Positions 23,775-31,207 of a DNA stretch of 64,000 nt are shown here, piece after piece. This stretch comes from Planctomycetota bacterium (GTDB lineage: Bacteria; Planctomycetota; Phycisphaerae; Phycisphaerales; UBA1924): the NCBI GenBank assembly GCA_030950285.1, contig JAUZRR010000015.1:1-64000 (forward strand), written 5' to 3'. Under the pieces are notes generated by a model. It did no database searches and was not told where the DNA came from. It saw only the letters and a program-made list of their open reading frames with translations. Numbering within the stretch: the stretch's first letter is position 1; each line of letters starts with the position of its first letter. The position numbers and the translations under genes were made by a program.

Positions 23775-25148
23775 ATGACCACGCTCACCGCCACGGGCGG
23801 GGCGGTCCACCCGGATCGTGCCTCGCTGCCCCCGTCCCCGCTGCCCGGGCATGACCCGGCGCTCGACCCCATCGCGGCCAAGGTCCGCGCTGGTGAGCGG
23901 CTCAGCCTCGAGGACGGGCGGGTGCTCTTTGCGACCCCCGACATCTGGACCGTCTGCGGCCTGGCCGATGGGGTCCGCCGCCGGTTGCACGGCGATGTGA
24001 CCTATTACAACATCAACCGGCACCTGAACTACTCCAACGTGTGCGCCCTCTCCTGCACGTTCTGCGAGTTCTACCGCAAGCGGGGGGACGAAGGGGCGTA
24101 CGAGCATTCGATCGCCGACGTGCGGGCCGAGGCTCGGGGCGCGATCGAGTCGGGCGCGACCGAGATGCACATTGTCGGCGGGCTCCACCCCTATCTCCCC
24201 TTTGCCTATTACACGGAGCTGGTCTCGGCGATCCGGGAAGAAGCAGAAGCGCTCGGTTCGCAGCTCCATATCAAGGCATTCACCGCGGTCGAGATCGTCC
24301 ACCTCGCCAAGATCGCGAAGGTCTACAAGCGTTCGGACCGCACCGCCGGCATCCGCTGGGTGCTCGAGCGTCTCAAGGAAGCCGGGCTCGGCTCGTTGCC
24401 GGGGGGCGGGGCGGAGGTCTTTGACGACCGCGTCCACGACGAGGCGTTCAAGGGCAAAATACGCTCGGACGTCTGGCTTGATGTGCATCGGGTCGCCCAC
24501 GAGCTGGGGCTCAACACCAACGCCACCATGCTCTACGGCCACATCGAGAGCCTCGACGATCGCCTGGTGCATATGGACATGCTCCGCCGGGCGCAGGACG
24601 AGGCGCTCCTGCGGCTGGGTTACGAACCGGCGGCCGACGGGGCGGTGACGCTGACGCGGGAGGGTGTGGCCCAGCCGACGCCCGATCTCGCGCCTGGTGG
24701 GGGCGACCGTTCCCCCCGTGGGGGCGACCGTTCCCCCCGTGGGGGCTACTTTCAGACGATTACCCCCCTGCCGTTCTTCCCTGACGGCTCCGAGCTCGAG
24801 CACCTGCCCGGTCCCGGGGGGCTTGAGAACCTCCGCACGCTGGCGGTGAGCCGGCTGATGCTCGACAACTTCCCGCACGTCAAGGCGTTCTGGATCATGC
24901 AGACCCTCGGCATGGCCCAGCTGATGCTGCAGAGCGGGGCCGACGACCTTGACGGCACGGTGGTCTGGTACGACATCACCAAGGTCGGCGGCAGCGATAC
25001 CCACCAGGAGACGACGGTCCGCGATCTCGAGCGGGCGATCCGCGAGGCGGGGCAGCGGCCGGTCGAGCGGGACACGCTCTACCGCCGGGTCGAGCGGGAC
25101 GGGGCGACGTGGTGGCTGGCGGGAAACAACACCTCCCGGCACGATTGA
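23775..25148 (+). CDS. mqnE: Aminofutalosine synthase MqnE (radical SAM)
   Basis: MqnE joins 3-[(1-carboxyvinyl)oxy]benzoate and the adenosyl radical from SAM to give aminofutalosine, an early step of the futalosine route to menaquinone. The radical-SAM cluster is CALSCTFC in NRHLNYSNVCALSCTFCEFY; other family segments are ATEMHIVGGLHPYLPFAYY, LHIKAFTAVEIVHLAKIA, GGGAEVFDDRVHDEAFKGKI and NTNATMLYGHIES. At 457 residues it is longer than usual because of a Gly/Arg/Asp-rich loop (GGGDRSPRGGDRSPRGG) coded by a 21-bp tandem repeat. The ATG at 23775 fits the alignment start; no other mqn genes are in the window, so the pathway is scattered. Confidence 0.94.
   Translation: MTTLTATGGAVHPDRASLPPSPLPGHDPALDPIAAKVRAGERLSLEDGRVLFATPDIWTVCGLADGVRRRLHGDVTYYNINRHLNYSNVCALSCTFCEFYRKRGDEGAYEHSIADVRAEARGAIESGATEMHIVGGLHPYLPFAYYTELVSAIREEAEALGSQLHIKAFTAVEIVHLAKIAKVYKRSDRTAGIRWVLERLKEAGLGSLPGGGAEVFDDRVHDEAFKGKIRSDVWLDVHRVAHELGLNTNATMLYGHIESLDDRLVHMDMLRRAQDEALLRLGYEPAADGAVTLTREGVAQPTPDLAPGGGDRSPRGGDRSPRGGYFQTITPLPFFPDGSELEHLPGPGGLENLRTLAVSRLMLDNFPHVKAFWIMQTLGMAQLMLQSGADDLDGTVVWYDITKVGGSDTHQETTVRDLERAIREAGQRPVERDTLYRRVERDGATWWLAGNNTSRHD
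24697..24747 (+). repeat. 21-bp tandem repeat inside mqnE
   Basis: Two full copies of gtgggggcgaccgttcccccc (24697-24717, 24718-24738) and a partial third keep the frame and add an unstructured loop. On the other strand it reads VAPTGGTVAPTGG. Confidence 0.85.
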
Positions 25149-25410
25149 TCGAGTCGCCCGCGCGGGCATGCTCGGCTTCCTTCTCGGGCGGGGTGGCGGC
25201 GGGAGGCCGAGTGGGCACGAGCGCGGGCCCGTGAAATACGGGATTTGGTCGGGGAAATGCTCCTGCGGGCTGTGCAACGGCCCTTGATGGACGTTCATCG
25301 GCCAGCGAAAGGCCCTCATCGGTCGTCGAGAGGCCCTCGTCTGCTCTTGTGCGCCGTCCGCGCGTTGCCGTAAAGCGATGAAACATCGTCGTGAGGCGTC
25401 CGCGCACGCC

Positions 25411-25525
25411 CGAACACCGTGCCCATCGACGCGGGGCACGCTTGCGCGCGACCGAACACCGTGCCCATCGACGCGGGGCACGCTTGCGCGCGACCGAACA
25501 CCGTGCCCATCGACGCGGGGCACGC
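25411..25525. repeat. 42-bp direct repeat, 2.7 copies
   Basis: Units start at 25411, 25453 and 25495 (cgaacaccgtgcccatcgac followed by gcggggcacgcttgcgcgcg and ac). Copies are nearly identical, pointing to recent expansion. Confidence 0.9.
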
Positions 25526-25678
25526 TCATCGGTGACCGTTGGACGACCAAACCTCGTCTCGCAACGCCCGATCGTGGTGCGCGGCCGGGCCTCCGGCCAA
25601 CCCCGAAGGGGTAATCCAGCCAAAGCCCGGGGCACCGCCCCGGGTTGCCGGCATACCGCCCCGACCACCGCCCCGCCC

Positions 25679-25815
25679 GTGGCGGCCCCATCCGTGGCAC
25701 CGGCTTCCAGCCGGTGTCCCGTCACAGCAACCGCCCCGCCCGTGGCGGCCCCATCCGTGGCACCGGCTTCCAGCCGGTGTCCCATCACAGCAACCGCCCC
25801 GCCCGTGGCGGCCCA
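25679..25815. repeat. 63-bp direct repeat containing the family B palindrome
   Basis: Units start at 25679, 25742 and (partial) 25805. Each full unit carries gtggcggccccatcc followed by GGCACCGGCTTCCAGCCGGT. The two full copies differ by a single base. Confidence 0.9.
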
Positions 25816-25949
25816 ACACCGGGTCCGCCCCGATGGAGCTCATCATGCGCGGGGACGGCAGGTCATCGCCCACCCGGGGCGGCGCCCCGGGCTCGGGCTG
25901 GGTGACGCCGTTGGCGTCCGTGGCCGTTGGCCTCTCCAACGTGACGGTG

Positions 25950-26054
25950 CACCTCCCGGGTTGCGGGAAACACCTCCCGCGTTGCGGGGAAGACCTCCCG
26001 CGTTGCGGGGAACACCTCCCGGGTTGCGGGGAACACCTCCCGCGTTGCGGGTTA
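25950..26054. repeat. 21-bp tandem repeat, five copies, ending in a stop codon
   Basis: Five units of cacctcccgcgttgcggggaa (25950, 25971, 25992, 26013, 26034). The last unit ends ggtta instead of ggaa-type sequence, and this TTA is the minus-strand stop codon (TAA) of the nuclease gene. Confidence 0.9.
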
Positions 26055-27479
26055 CACCTCGACGGTGTCCTTGTACCGGGGCAGCGTCGCTTCGACACCG
26101 AACCGTTCGCCGAGCAGCTTGGCCAGCGCGGCACGCTGGCGGTCCTCGCCGTGGTTGAGGATGAGCTTCGGCTTGTCCGCGCCGTGTGGGGGCTTGGCCG
26201 CCAGCGCCGGCGTCGCCCACCGCACCAGCCCGCTCTGCCCGGCGTGGGCACTGAAGCCGCCGAGGGTGTGGACGTGGGCGTTGACCTCGACCGGACGGCC
26301 GAAGACCCGCACCCGTTTGTCGCCCTCGACGATCCGCCGGCCGAGCGAACCCTCCCCCTGGTAGCCGACGATGACCACGTGCGTCTCCTTGCGGGGCAGC
26401 CCGTGCCGAAGATGGTGCAGGACGCGGCCGCCGGTGCACATCCCGCTGGCGGCGACCACGATCACGCCGTGGCCCATCGAGTTGATGGCGCGGGACTGAT
26501 CCGGCGTGCGGGCGAACTCGAGCCCGGGGAAGTCCAGACAACTGTCTCCGGCGGTGATGAACTCCCAGCACTCGTCGTCGAACAGCTCGCGGTGACGGCG
26601 GTAGAGCGTCGTGGCCTTGATCGCCATCGGGCTGTCGATAAAGACTTTCGGGTTGTCGAGCTTGCCGGCGCGTTCGAGCTGCCGAACATAATAAATCATC
26701 TGCTGCGTTCGCCCGACCGCGAAGGACGGGATGATGACCTTGCCTTTGGGCGTGCGTGCGGCGTTGAGAATCTCCCCAAGCTCGTCGATCGTGCCGCCCT
26801 GGCTCTTGTGATCCCGGTCGCCGTAGGTGGACTCGAGGATGAGCGCGTCGCACGGCGGGGGCAGGACCGGGTCGCGCAACAGCGGAGCCCCGCACGGGCC
26901 GATATCGCCGGAGAAAATGATCTTTCTGGTGACGCGCTCGCCGGACTCGGTGGTGTCTTCGACGTCGAGCTCGACCCACGCCGAGCCGAGGATGTGCCCG
27001 GCGTCGTGGAAGGTGACCGTCACCCCCGGGGCGACCTCGATCGGCCGGTCGTAAGGCGTGGTCACAAACCTTCGCATGAGCCGCTCGACCTCCTCGGCGG
27101 TGTAGAGCGGCGTCGCGAGCGTGCGGCCCTTGGTGCGGCGGCGACGGTTGAGCCGCTCGGCGTCGGACAGCTGAATATGGGCCGAGTCGTGCAGCAACGT
27201 GTCGCACAGCTCGACGGTCGCGGGGGTGGCGTGGATCTTGCCTGGGTAGTCCTCCCCCTCGAGCACGGGCAACCGCCCGGAGTGGTCGATATGAGCGTGG
27301 GTGAGGACCACCGCGTCGAGCTGGCGAGCCCGAAACGGAGGCACGCGGCGGTTGCGGGCCTCGGCGTGGTGCCCGCCCTGGTGCAGACCAAAGTCAATCA
27401 GCACCCGGGCGCGGGAAGTCTCAAGCAATGTGCAGGAACCGGTGACCTCACCGACGGCGCCGAAGAAGCGGAGTCTCAT
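26052..27479 (-). CDS. Metallo-beta-lactamase / beta-CASP family RNA-processing nuclease
   Basis: A 475-residue protein of the CPSF-73/YSH1-like group. The MBL core starts at residue 1 (MRLRFFGAVGEVTGSCTLLE), the metal motif is VVLTHAHIDHSGRLP, followed by the metal-ligand segments FHDAGHILGSAWVELD and KIIFSGDIG. The beta-CASP module follows with IIPSFAVGRTQQMIYYV, VVAASGMCTGGRVLHHL and AHVHTLGGFSAHAGQSGLVR, and the C-terminal KLILNHGEDRQRAALAKLL. Such enzymes cut or trim RNA. The ATG at 27479 is 6 bases after a TACACT box, so the transcript may be leaderless. The gene ends inside a 21-bp tandem array, and its start is 31 bases from a divergent gene. Confidence 0.93.
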   Translation of the reverse strand: MRLRFFGAVGEVTGSCTLLETSRARVLIDFGLHQGGHHAEARNRRVPPFRARQLDAVVLTHAHIDHSGRLPVLEGEDYPGKIHATPATVELCDTLLHDSAHIQLSDAERLNRRRRTKGRTLATPLYTAEEVERLMRRFVTTPYDRPIEVAPGVTVTFHDAGHILGSAWVELDVEDTTESGERVTRKIIFSGDIGPCGAPLLRDPVLPPPCDALILESTYGDRDHKSQGGTIDELGEILNAARTPKGKVIIPSFAVGRTQQMIYYVRQLERAGKLDNPKVFIDSPMAIKATTLYRRHRELFDDECWEFITAGDSCLDFPGLEFARTPDQSRAINSMGHGVIVVAASGMCTGGRVLHHLRHGLPRKETHVVIVGYQGEGSLGRRIVEGDKRVRVFGRPVEVNAHVHTLGGFSAHAGQSGLVRWATPALAAKPPHGADKPKLILNHGEDRQRAALAKLLGERFGVEATLPRYKDTVEV

Positions 27480-27485
27480 GAAAAG

Positions 27486-27491
27486 AGTGTA
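27486..27491 (-). promoter_or_regulatory. Putative -10 box (TACACT) of the beta-CASP nuclease
   Basis: On the minus strand TACACT (27491-27486) is followed by cttttc and then the ATG at 27479, exactly six bases, as for 14842 and 46026. Confidence 0.45.
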
Positions 27492-27510
27492 CCGGGCGGC
27501 GGGTTCCTCT

Positions 27511-28257
27511 ATGCTGTCCCGCGTGGCACGATCGCACATATGCATGGGCTGCGGCAAAGAGCTGGCCCGCCTGCGCGCGCCGCCCGACCCCCACTACGGG
27601 CTGCCGGTGGTCGTCTGCCCGGGGTGCGGGCTCGCGTGTGTGCGGCGGCCGCGCGGGGGATTGGCCCGCTGGCACACCTTTCTGCGGGCGTTGGGGGCGG
27701 GCCTGAAGCTGGTCGGCGGCGGGATGCTGCTGGTGGCGGTGCTGGCGCTGGGCCTCGTGTTCTGCGCACAGGTCGCCGAGGGGCTCGACGAGGCGCTCGT
27801 CGGCAAACCCTTCAGCGCGTTCTTCAAGCCCGATGCGGTCGTACAGCAAAGGCTGGGCGACTGGTGGACGTACGGGGGGGTGTGGATCGTCCCGGTGTGG
27901 GGCGTGGCCTGGCTCTCGATCGGGCTGCTCACCGGCGTGTTCTTTCCACACTGGCGGGTGCGGTGGTGGCTGGTCGGCATGGCGGGGCTCACGGTCGCGG
28001 GGTTCTTCATCCCCACGGTGCTGATCGCGCTGGACGACTGGGTTCAGTACGGCACGCCCCCGTCGGTGGCCGCGGTCCGCACCAGGACCGACAGCAACGA
28101 GCTGGCCAGCCTGCTGCTGCCGCTGGCCGTGGGCGTCGGGCTCACTGCCGTGGTGATGCCCTTTGCCCAGACCGCCGGGCAAAAACGCCTCGCCACCAAA
28201 GGCCTGCGGTCGAAACGACTCACCCGGACACGCAGAAAACGGAGCCGCGAGCAATGA
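27511..28257 (+). CDS. Zinc-ribbon membrane protein
   Basis: A 248-residue protein with an N-terminal zinc ribbon (CMGCGKELARLRAP with VVVCPGCGLAC, two CxxC pairs) followed by about four hydrophobic segments (LVGGGMLLVAVLALGLVFCA and others) and a basic C-terminal tail (KRLTRTRRKRSREQ). I know no function for this type. The ATG at 27511 is preferred; an ATG at 27478 would overlap the start of the divergent nuclease gene. The next gene overlaps its stop (ATGA) and has the same ribbon-plus-membrane design, so the two are probably duplicated partners in one operon. Confidence 0.75.
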   Translation: MLSRVARSHICMGCGKELARLRAPPDPHYGLPVVVCPGCGLACVRRPRGGLARWHTFLRALGAGLKLVGGGMLLVAVLALGLVFCAQVAEGLDEALVGKPFSAFFKPDAVVQQRLGDWWTYGGVWIVPVWGVAWLSIGLLTGVFFPHWRVRWWLVGMAGLTVAGFFIPTVLIALDDWVQYGTPPSVAAVRTRTDSNELASLLLPLAVGVGLTAVVMPFAQTAGQKRLATKGLRSKRLTRTRRKRSREQ

Positions 28258-29279
28258 CTACCGACCATCAACACGACACACCAGCCCCCGCCGTCGCCGA
28301 ACGCCTCGGGGTCCTGCTCGGCGACCGGCTGTGCGTGGAGTGCGGGTTCAATCTGCACGGCCAGACCATCAGCCGCGAGGAGCACTACGGGATGCTCGCG
28401 GTCCGCTGCCCGGAGTGCTCGACGCTTGCGTCGTTGCAGGAGTACCCGGTGCTGGGCAGGTGGGGCGCACGGTTCGGGGCGGTGCTGGCGTTGGCGTGGC
28501 TGGGCGCGGCGCTGGGGGTCGCGTTCTTTACGGGGCTCTCGCTCTACCTCGCGGCCGAGTCCGCGGCCGGGGTGACCACACGCCCGGCCGCGCGGATGAT
28601 CGGAGAAGCCTACAAAACGTACGTCATGGAGATGCCCGAGCAGACGCTCGACGACATCGCCTCGACGGGCGTCATCAACCCGACGTGGGCATTCGAGGAC
28701 TGGAACATAGCCGACCTCTGGGCGGAAACGGACTGGGTCGAAGCGCAGGACATCGACGCCCTGACCCGGGGCCACCGCGACGGCACGTACTGGCTGCGGC
28801 TGCTGGTGTCGGCGATCCCCATCGCGCTCATCGGCGGCGCGTGGGGGGTGGTGTGGTCGGTGCTGCTGCTCCACCGCCGCCGCACCCGGGCGTTCGTTTT
28901 GCTCGGGATCATCGCGGCGTTGTGCCTGCCGCTGATTGTGCTCAGCCACTGGGGCTCGACGGTAGAAGCGGACGGCTTTGGGCCGTGGATTTCGTACAGC
29001 TGGGGGGGCGGCGTGATGGTGCATTCGATCGCGGCCCGGGAACTGGGGCTGCTGCCGGCGCTGCTGGCGCTTGGGGCGGGCACGCTGGCGATGGCGGGGG
29101 GACTGCTGCTTGGTCGGAAGATCGTCCGGGGGATCGTCCGCCTGCTGCTGCCGCCCAATCTGCGGGGGGCGTTGGCGGTGCTGTGGCACGTGGACGGGCT
29201 GCCCTCGCCGACGGGGGGCGGGAAGCACGGGGTGGATGGTGGGCGAGGGGGGCGTGGAGCGTACTGGATCCGCGGTTGA
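28254..29279 (+). CDS. Second zinc-ribbon membrane protein
   Basis: A 341-residue protein that begins with a zinc ribbon (LCVECGFNLHGQTI and AVRCPECSTLASLQ) and then four or five membrane segments (FGAVLALAWLGAALGVAFFT, IALIGGAWGVVWSVLLLH and others). Between the first and second segments lies a soluble stretch of about 80 residues rich in acidic and aromatic residues (NPTWAFEDWNIADLWAETDW). The start overlaps the previous stop. Function unknown. The ribbon of the form CxxCGFNL is common in planctomycete membrane proteins, to my knowledge. The C-terminus ends in a Gly-rich tail. Confidence 0.75.
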   Translation: MTTDHQHDTPAPAVAERLGVLLGDRLCVECGFNLHGQTISREEHYGMLAVRCPECSTLASLQEYPVLGRWGARFGAVLALAWLGAALGVAFFTGLSLYLAAESAAGVTTRPAARMIGEAYKTYVMEMPEQTLDDIASTGVINPTWAFEDWNIADLWAETDWVEAQDIDALTRGHRDGTYWLRLLVSAIPIALIGGAWGVVWSVLLLHRRRTRAFVLLGIIAALCLPLIVLSHWGSTVEADGFGPWISYSWGGGVMVHSIAARELGLLPALLALGAGTLAMAGGLLLGRKIVRGIVRLLLPPNLRGALAVLWHVDGLPSPTGGGKHGVDGGRGGRGAYWIRG

Positions 29280-29353
29280 GGGCGGTGCGGGTCTTGTCTT
29301 GGTGGCATTCTGTGTCCGCTCTCTGTTCAGTCCGTAGGACTGCTCTTCAATAG

Positions 29354-29433
29354 CCGGGGGTGGAGTCCTGCGCAGCGGTTGACACCCCCGGAAGTTTGTT
29401 GGCCAGCACCTTGCACCCCTGCCGGGGTGCAAG
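29354..29433. repeat. Two strong hairpins between the zinc-ribbon gene and the EamA gene
   Basis: CCGGGGGTG (29354-29362) pairs with CACCCCCGG (29383-29391), and CTTGCACCCC (29410-29419) pairs perfectly with GGGGTGCAAG (29424-29433) across a 4-base loop. They lie between converging genes and could serve as a bidirectional transcription end, though no clear U-tract follows. The first looks like another dispersed element. Confidence 0.6.
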
Positions 29434-29503
29434 AAAGGAGCCGGTTCACGCACGAGAACTCGCAAGAGAGCCGTGCCACCTCGGCCCCCGTGTCCTCCGG
29501 CCC

Positions 29504-30565
29504 CTACCGCTCCTCGCACGCCGACGCCGCGGCCGCCGCGACGTGGTCGGGCGGGAGGTCGGCGTACTCCATCGCTTCGCCCCCACCAGCCGCATCGTGC
29601 CCCATGAAGTGCTGCACCAGCAGAATCAGCACCGCGCCGACCACCGCGACGGTCCCAAACGACCACTGCCACCCGGTGAGCACCTCGCCGAAGATCGCCA
29701 GCGACGCGATGCTGACCAGGAACGGCTGGAGCTGCACGACGCCCGACGAAACCGCGACGCCGAGCTTTGCGATCGCGTAGTAGTACGCGACGTGCCCGAG
29801 GGCGATGCCGATGAGGGCGCTGAGCAGCAGGAACCCGAACTGGTCGAAGGGGAACACGCCCGCGCCGGCTTCACCGATGGGCTTGCCGATGAGGTCGAGC
29901 GCCGAAAGCCCGCCCCGATCGCCGAGCACGACCATGAGCCCGACCATCCCGATCGCGGTGTAGAGGCTGATGATCGCGAAGGAGTGGATCGCGCCGTAGC
30001 CGTGCATGCACTTGCGGACCGCCAGGGCGTAGCCGGCAAACCCGGCCCCGGCCGCGACCGCGAACAGGACACCCGCGAGCGTCGAGCCGATGGGCAGCCC
30101 GTCGTCGCCGGCCAGGACGGTGCCCACCGTCCCCAACACGACCAGCAACACCCCCGTCATGAAAGCCGGCGAACGAATCACCCGTCGCTCCGACGCGAAC
30201 ATGATCGCCGCGCCGAGCACCGCGAAGACCATGTTGGACCGCAGCCCAAACGACAACAGCCCGGGGTCGATCTTGTAGTGCGCCCAGCAGAAGACCACCT
30301 GCGCGCCGCAGTTGATCGCACTCGGCCAGAACGCCGCCCGCCAGATGCCCTGAGGCAACGACCGCCGCGCGAGCCCGAGCACCACCACCGGCGACCAGAA
30401 GAGCGCGCTGAACCCGTACCGCCAGCCGTTGCTGGTCCATGGATCGATGACGTGGGAGAGGTAGCGGAGGAAGAGCGGGATGCTCGACCACCCGATGAGC
30501 GCCGCGAGCACGCAGACCACACCGAGCCACCGGGCCCGCGAACTGTCAGAAGAGGGTGCGGCCAT
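29504..30565 (-). CDS. EamA/DMT-family transporter
   Basis: A 353-residue inner-membrane protein with about ten hydrophobic helices in two EamA repeats. Repeat 1 spans GVVCVLAALIGWSSIPLFLR to VIRSPAFMTGVLLVVLGTVG; repeat 2 runs from AGVLFAVAAGAGFAGYALAV to FGTVAVVGAVLILLVQHFMG. Conserved features include IAIAxLG-like AIAKLGVAVSSGVVQLQPFL at the start of the last helices. DMT members export metabolites such as amino acids or nucleobases; the substrate is not readable. The ATG at 30565 starts the protein just before the first helix. It is monocistronic, diverging from the cytochrome c gene. Confidence 0.88.
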   Translation of the reverse strand: MAAPSSDSSRARWLGVVCVLAALIGWSSIPLFLRYLSHVIDPWTSNGWRYGFSALFWSPVVVLGLARRSLPQGIWRAAFWPSAINCGAQVVFCWAHYKIDPGLLSFGLRSNMVFAVLGAAIMFASERRVIRSPAFMTGVLLVVLGTVGTVLAGDDGLPIGSTLAGVLFAVAAGAGFAGYALAVRKCMHGYGAIHSFAIISLYTAIGMVGLMVVLGDRGGLSALDLIGKPIGEAGAGVFPFDQFGFLLLSALIGIALGHVAYYYAIAKLGVAVSSGVVQLQPFLVSIASLAIFGEVLTGWQWSFGTVAVVGAVLILLVQHFMGHDAAGGGEAMEYADLPPDHVAAAAASACEER

Positions 30566-30667
30566 GAACTCGGAGCGTAGGCGGGCCCGCTTGCGGACCT
30601 GTGGGTGGGGTGGTCCGGGGCGCATAGCATCACGAGATTCAAATCACCGCTTCCAAGGAGAACGCTC

Positions 30668-31177
30668 ATGCTGATTGCCACCACACGCACCATCCTGCTC
30701 GCCTCGCTCTGTGCCGCCACCACGCTCGGGCTCTCGGCCTGCGGCGGGGGCTCCGAAGACTCCACCCCGGCCGGCGACAACGCGGGGGGCGGCTCGGGGG
30801 GTGGGGCGGGGGGTGGGGGCGCAACAGAAAGCGCCTCGTCGGTCGCCGCGGGTGAAGCGCTGTTCAAGATCAACTGCGCCGTCTGCCACGGCGCCAGCGG
30901 CAAGGGCGACGGCATCGGGGCTGCCGGGCTGTCGGTCAAGCCCCGCGACCTGACCACCGACCGCTACAAGTTTGTCCCGGTCGCGACCTCCGACAGCGAG
31001 GCCGCGGCGCTGGTCGCGTACCTCAAGGTCGGGCGGGTCGAGAGCGGGATGCCCTCGTTCGTGCACCTCAAGCCCGAAGAGCTCGAGTCTCTGGCGCTGT
31101 TTGTCGAGTCGGTCCGCCCGGAGCCGAACTTTGTCGAAGCCCCGGCCGAGGAAGAGACACCCAAAGGCGAGGGATAA
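30668..31177 (+). CDS. Cytochrome c lipoprotein (single heme)
   Basis: A 169-residue exported protein. The N-terminus is a lipoprotein signal (LLASLCAATTLGLSAC, lipobox LSAC), followed by a Gly-rich linker (about residues 38-57) and a class I c-type cytochrome domain: heme site CAVCHGASGKGDG, then LVAYLKVGRVESGMPSFVHL, where the Met of MPSF is the likely sixth ligand, and a final helix LESLALFVESVRPE. It should carry electrons in the periplasm. The ATG at 30668 has AAGGAG seven to eight bases upstream, and TAGCAT at 30625-30630 may be the -10 box. Confidence 0.92.
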   Translation: MLIATTRTILLASLCAATTLGLSACGGGSEDSTPAGDNAGGGSGGGAGGGGATESASSVAAGEALFKINCAVCHGASGKGDGIGAAGLSVKPRDLTTDRYKFVPVATSDSEAAALVAYLKVGRVESGMPSFVHLKPEELESLALFVESVRPEPNFVEAPAEEETPKGEG

Positions 31178-31207
31178 CGAAAGCCTGCGAAGTGATTTCC
31201 ACCCGCG

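Larger units (their letters stand above)
25149..26051. other. 900-base gene-free block of mixed tandem and dispersed repeats
   Basis: Between the mqnE stop and the stop of the beta-CASP nuclease I see no gene. The block holds at least three different tandem arrays (listed separately), a GGGGC-type palindrome (aagcccggggcaccgccccggg at 25624-25645) that recurs in altered form at 25876, and an inverted short motif around 25300-25345 (ggccctcatcgg, aggccctcg). Open frames through it exist only because the repeat units are multiples of three. Confidence 0.75.

Noticed and set aside
25411..25525. CRISPR-like array
   Set aside because: The 42-bp units are directly contiguous with no variable spacers, and no cas genes are present.
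25539..29279. A 1246-codon plus-strand open frame over the repeat block and the nuclease gene
   Set aside because: Only its last 341 codons (from 28254) are a real gene; the rest is antisense to the beta-CASP nuclease and runs through repeats with unit lengths divisible by three.
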